Shown: positions 14,954-17,560 of the stretch, piece by piece
Layout of the letters: each line of letters starts with the position of its first letter
Numbering within the stretch: position 1 is the stretch's first letter
Source: Cyclobacteriaceae bacterium
Lineage (GTDB): Bacteria > Bacteroidota > Bacteroidia > Cytophagales > Cyclobacteriaceae
Assembly (NCBI GenBank): GCA_026994125.1
Contig: JALWRJ010000321.1
Location: 1 to 17,560 of the forward strand
Length of the DNA: 17,560 nucleotides
Direction of reading: 5' to 3'
Notes under the pieces: generated by a model
Seen by the model: only the letters and a program-made list of their open reading frames with translations
The model's database searches: none
Told to the model about the DNA's origin: nothing
Translations under genes and position numbers: made by a program

Positions 14954-15748
14954 TTATCGCACGTTGGCTTTTCTAATAATTCTTGAAAACAGCCTTGGGA
15001 AATACCTCTTTAGTAAAATGGCCAAGGTTTCCTTACCTCCAATGCGCACTTCTTCTTTTTGTTTTTTTATAGCTTTTACTATTTGTTTCCCACAGCTAAA
15101 GGCCGAAATCCCTTTGGCCTGTCCTTGGTCCATTACATTGGCTGCCTCCCCTTGTTCGGTAAGTGCATTCAGCGAAACATTGGTTTTAATAAGCCCCGGA
15201 GTAATAATGGTTACAAAAATATTTTTGCGCCAGAGTTCGGCTCGTAAGGAGTCGTAGTAGCCATGCAGGGCGTGCTTGGAGGCGGCATAACTTGAGCGGT
15301 AAGGCGTACCAAATTTGCCAACAAGGCTACTGATGGGTACAATTTGCCCAAACCCGTTTTGTATCATAGTGGGTAGCAACGCCCGTGTAATAATGGTGGT
15401 GCTTATAAAGTTTATCTCTAATAGCTTGCGGGTAACATCTTCTTGGGTATCCATAGCAAATGCACGTTGGCTAATACCGCCCGAATGGATTACAATATCT
15501 ACCCGGCCAAACATGGCAATGGCTTCGTTCGCTTTGGCTTCCAGGGTATCCGGTTTTGCCAAATCGAGTGGCAAAATTTTAACACGCTCAGGGTGCGGGT
15601 AGTTGGCTTTAACAGTTTGGAGTGCTTCTTTCCTGCGTGACGAAAGTATCAGATTTACTTTTTCGTTGCCCAGGGCTTGCACAATACCCTCTCCAATACC
15701 TGAGGAGGCTCCTGTTATCCAAATTATTTTATCTTTTAATGAGGGCAT
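14954..15748 (-). CDS. Short-chain dehydrogenase/reductase (SDR family)
   Basis: This 264-residue classical SDR binds NAD(P)H through TGASSGIG at residues 12-19. The SSRR that follows the second beta strand (36-39) suggests preference for NADP(H). The HSGG motif at 88-91 replaces the usual NNAG. The catalytic set is N113, S140/S141, Y154 and K158 within YAASK. The C-terminal part (KRYFPRLFSRIIRKANVR) is basic and may touch membrane, as in DHRS7-like members that act on lipids or other hydrophobic carbonyls. The substrate cannot be told. It is the third gene of the fmt-folA-SDR unit, starting 1 bp after the folA stop. Confidence 0.93.
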   Translation of the reverse strand: MPSLKDKIIWITGASSGIGEGIVQALGNEKVNLILSSRRKEALQTVKANYPHPERVKILPLDLAKPDTLEAKANEAIAMFGRVDIVIHSGGISQRAFAMDTQEDVTRKLLEINFISTTIITRALLPTMIQNGFGQIVPISSLVGKFGTPYRSSYAASKHALHGYYDSLRAELWRKNIFVTIITPGLIKTNVSLNALTEQGEAANVMDQGQAKGISAFSCGKQIVKAIKKQKEEVRIGGKETLAILLKRYFPRLFSRIIRKANVR

Positions 15749-15749
15749 A

Positions 15750-16253
15750 TTAGTTAGTTTGTTTGCGTTTATATACTACAAAATCAAAAGCGTGTGCATG
15801 CCTTTCGTCTTTGGGGTGGTACGTTCTACTTATTTCTACCCAATCATTTTTATCGTATTCAGGGAAAAAAGTGTCTCCATCAAAACTATCGTGTATTTCG
15901 GTTATGTACAAGGTATCTGCATAAGGAAAGGCTTGTTTATAAATTTGTCCACCACCTATTACAAAGATTTTGTTTTGGTTTTTTGAATAGTCAAAAGCTT
16001 GCTCCAGGCTATTAACTACAACTGTGTTGGTTAAGTTTAAAGAAGGTTGCCGGGTAACTACAATATTAGTTCGGTTGGGGAGCGGTCTATATTTAGGGGG
16101 TAACGATTCGTAATTTTTACGACCCAAAATAATATGATGCCCTTTGGTGGTGTTCATAAAGTATTTCATATCATCGGGTAGGTTCCAAACCAAATCGTTG
16201 TTTTTACCAATTACACCGTTGTTGGCTACAGCCGCTATCATTGCTATTTCCAT
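15750..16253 (-). CDS. folA: Dihydrofolate reductase
   Basis: This 167-residue cytoplasmic enzyme reduces dihydrofolate to tetrahydrofolate with NADPH. The active site WNLPDDMKYF is at residues 23-32, with D28 as the likely proton donor, and VIGKNND (14-20) forms the Met20-loop region. ILGRKNYESLP (about 42-52) and FVIGGGQIY (about 97-105) bind NADPH, and GDTFFPE lies near the C-terminus. The length is normal. It starts 1 bp after the fmt stop. The pairing is sensible, because fmt uses 10-formyl-tetrahydrofolate derived from the folate pool that folA maintains. Confidence 0.97.
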   Translation of the reverse strand: MEIAMIAAVANNGVIGKNNDLVWNLPDDMKYFMNTTKGHHIILGRKNYESLPPKYRPLPNRTNIVVTRQPSLNLTNTVVVNSLEQAFDYSKNQNKIFVIGGGQIYKQAFPYADTLYITEIHDSFDGDTFFPEYDKNDWVEISRTYHPKDERHAHAFDFVVYKRKQTN

Positions 16254-16254
16254 G

Positions 16255-17169
16255 TTAAATTTTATTTCCTCTTAAAAAGTCTTCGATATGCATTCTTTTT
16301 TTGCCTTGTAGTTGCAATGCTCGTACCCCCAATGTGCCCGGTTGGCAACCAATGTTTAAGTAGGTCTTTCCATCGGTTGCCCAACTGCCGGGGGCTAGGC
16401 TGCCCGATGTGGTAAATTCTGTTTCAAAAATCTTGTAATCTTTTTCATTTAAGGTACACCATGCAGCGGGGTAGGGGCTAAGGCCTCGCACAAAATTATG
16501 AGCCTGCTCGGCCGGTTGTTGCCAGTTTATCCGGCAGGTTTCCTTATATAGTTTTGGGGCAGGTTTTAACTCAGTTACTTTGGGTTGTGGCGTTGGGTTT
16601 ACGTTGTGCTGCTCTATGCGTGCAACGGTATTTACTACGGCTTGGGCTCCTAACTCCATTAGTCTGGTGTAAAGTGTGCCCACATTATCGGTGGGTAAAA
16701 TAGGTTCTTTTTCTTGCAAAATGATGGCTCCGGTATCAATTTGGTGTTGTAAAAAAAAGGTGGTAACCCCGGTTTCTTTTTCGCCATTAATGATAGCCCA
16801 GTTTATAGGGGCAGCCCCTCGGTATTGGGGTAACAAAGAGGCATGTAAATTAAACGTGCCTAGCGGGGGCATGTTCCAAACTGCTTCGGGCAGCATCCTA
16901 AAGGCTACTACAATTTGCAAATCGGCCTTTAAGGCTTTTAGTTGTTGCAAAAATTGTAGGTCTTTTAAATTGGAAGGTTGCAGTACAGGCAAATGATGCA
17001 CCAAGGCACAAGTTTTAACAGCCGACATACTTACCTGGCGGCCACGGCCTTTGGGTTTATCGGGGGCAGTTATTACCCCAACAATAGTATAGTGAGCCTT
17101 TACAAGTGCTTCTAACGAAGCTACTGCAAACTCAGGTGTGCCCATAAATACAATCCGCAATTTGTTCAT
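16255..17169 (-). CDS. fmt: Methionyl-tRNA formyltransferase
   Basis: This 304-residue enzyme formylates initiator Met-tRNA from 10-formyl-tetrahydrofolate. MNKLRIVFMGTPEFAV opens the Rossmann-like formyltransferase domain. The catalytic residues N107, H109 and D145 are in place within FNLHASLLPQYRGAAPINWAI and TGVTTFFLQHQIDTGAI, and the SLLP motif is intact. The C-terminal OB-like domain spans about 205-300. It leads the fmt-folA-SDR unit. A TAGATTTG -7-like element ends 4 nt before the ATG. Confidence 0.97.
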   Translation of the reverse strand: MNKLRIVFMGTPEFAVASLEALVKAHYTIVGVITAPDKPKGRGRQVSMSAVKTCALVHHLPVLQPSNLKDLQFLQQLKALKADLQIVVAFRMLPEAVWNMPPLGTFNLHASLLPQYRGAAPINWAIINGEKETGVTTFFLQHQIDTGAIILQEKEPILPTDNVGTLYTRLMELGAQAVVNTVARIEQHNVNPTPQPKVTELKPAPKLYKETCRINWQQPAEQAHNFVRGLSPYPAAWCTLNEKDYKIFETEFTTSGSLAPGSWATDGKTYLNIGCQPGTLGVRALQLQGKKRMHIEDFLRGNKI

Positions 17170-17173
17170 TTGG

Positions 17174-17181
17174 CAAATCTA
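17174..17181 (-). promoter_or_regulatory. Candidate -7 element for the fmt-folA-SDR operon
   Basis: TAGATTTG on the - strand matches TAnnTTTG exactly and ends 4 nt before the fmt ATG. The nearest upstream TTG (17211-17209) has a 27-bp spacer, too long for a standard pair, so the -33 half is unsupported. Confidence 0.5.
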
Positions 17182-17201
17182 GTTTAAATACCTCGATATT
17201 T

Positions 17202-17232
17202 TTGTATTCAAAAAATCGATTTCCTACTTTGG
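17202..17232 (+). promoter_or_regulatory. Candidate promoter of the ABC permease gene
   Basis: TTG (17202-17204), a 20-bp spacer, and TACTTTGG (17225-17232) match the Bacteroidota promoter except for one base of the -7 element. The start codon is 18 bp further on. Confidence 0.55.
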
Positions 17233-17250
17233 TATTCATTTAGTAAACCT

Positions 17251-17560
17251 ATGAATCTCCCATACTTTATTTCAAAACGAATTAGTACTAAAAAAGCAGG
17301 TACTTTTTCATCTACTATCCATAAAGTAGCTGTGTTTAGCATTGGCATAGGGCTGGCTGTTATGATAATCGCTTTTGCCATTATGCAGGGGTTTCAAAAT
17401 ACCATAAAAAATAAAATATACAGTTTTAGCGGACATATACAAATTACCAAATATGTTAGTTCAAATTCGTACAACGAAAACCCAGTAAAACTGCCCGATG
17501 ATTTGCCCATGGAGGGCATCGACCATTTAGTTGCTTTTGCCTTTAAAGCGGGGCTTATAC
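17251..17560 (+). CDS. LolC/E-type ABC transporter permease, 3' partial
   Basis: The first 103 codons are present and the gene runs off the window. It opens MNLPYFISKRIS, continues with a KVAVFSIGIGLAVMIIAFAIMQGFQNTIKNKIYSFSGHIQI stretch with one membrane helix, and then enters a periplasmic domain. This N-terminal pattern is typical of the FtsX/MacB-fold permeases of LolC/LolE type, which release lipoproteins from the inner membrane. The exact substrate is not determinable from the fragment. It is divergent from fmt across an 81-bp region. Confidence 0.82.
   Translation, partial: MNLPYFISKRISTKKAGTFSSTIHKVAVFSIGIGLAVMIIAFAIMQGFQNTIKNKIYSFSGHIQITKYVSSNSYNENPVKLPDDLPMEGIDHLVAFAFKAGLI

Noticed and set aside
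14936..14956. Possible terminator after the SDR gene (CTTAT / ATAAG)
   Set aside because: The two arms are separated by only one base, which cannot form a hairpin loop, and no T-run follows directly.

Overview
This window looks like a chromosomal segment of a Bacteroidota bacterium, probably Cytophagales-like, although the exact family cannot be fixed from sequence alone. The evidence is an adhesin ending in a type IX secretion (T9SS) type B sorting domain, an adjacent PorP/SprF-family protein, a PorE-like OmpA protein, promoters of the TTG / TAnnTTTG form peculiar to this phylum, almost no Shine-Dalgarno sequences, and a moderate AT-rich composition.

Region 1 (3-8454, + strand) is a surface cassette. 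It starts with the 3' part of a very large modular adhesin: PKD-like modules, Ig-like domains, five Calx-beta-type repeats of exactly 342 bp, two DUF11 domains, a cadherin-like/VCBS-type domain and a CHU_C sorting domain. A PorP/SprF outer-membrane protein and a TPR + beta-propeller + CarboxypepD-reg-like + OmpA protein follow. By analogy with SprB/SprF, the second and third genes probably help export or anchor the first. A strong symmetrical terminator (8502-8534) closes the unit.

Region 2 (8537-9876) is a lone AAA ATPase with a DUF4143-type C-terminal region on the - strand. It is preceded by an array of 22-bp direct repeats whose core is itself an imperfect inverted repeat. This is the least explained structure in the window.

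Region 3 (9924-13413, - strand) is a phenylacetyl-CoA epoxidase operon in the order tetR, paaA, paaB, paaC, paaD, with gaps of 1-18 bp. The tetR promoter is a textbook Bacteroidota promoter with a 14-bp palindrome in its spacer. That palindrome closely resembles the operator described for the TetR repressor PaaR, which implies autoregulated, phenylacetyl-CoA-responsive control. PaaB seems to be a tandem duplication of the normal single domain. The reductase gene paaE and the downstream catabolic genes are not present in the window.

Region 4 (13467-14898) holds three unrecognised genes: a divergent four-helix membrane protein, and a coupled pair on the - strand (a secreted 242-residue protein and a 64-residue two-helix membrane protein), the pair being visibly AT-rich.

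Region 5 (14954-17560) is a housekeeping operon on the - strand, fmt - folA - SDR oxidoreductase with 1-nt gaps. Divergent from it is the 5' end of a LolC/E-type (FtsX-fold) ABC transporter permease that runs out of the window. No tRNA, rRNA, CRISPR array, insertion sequence or intergenic stretch over 300 bp was seen.
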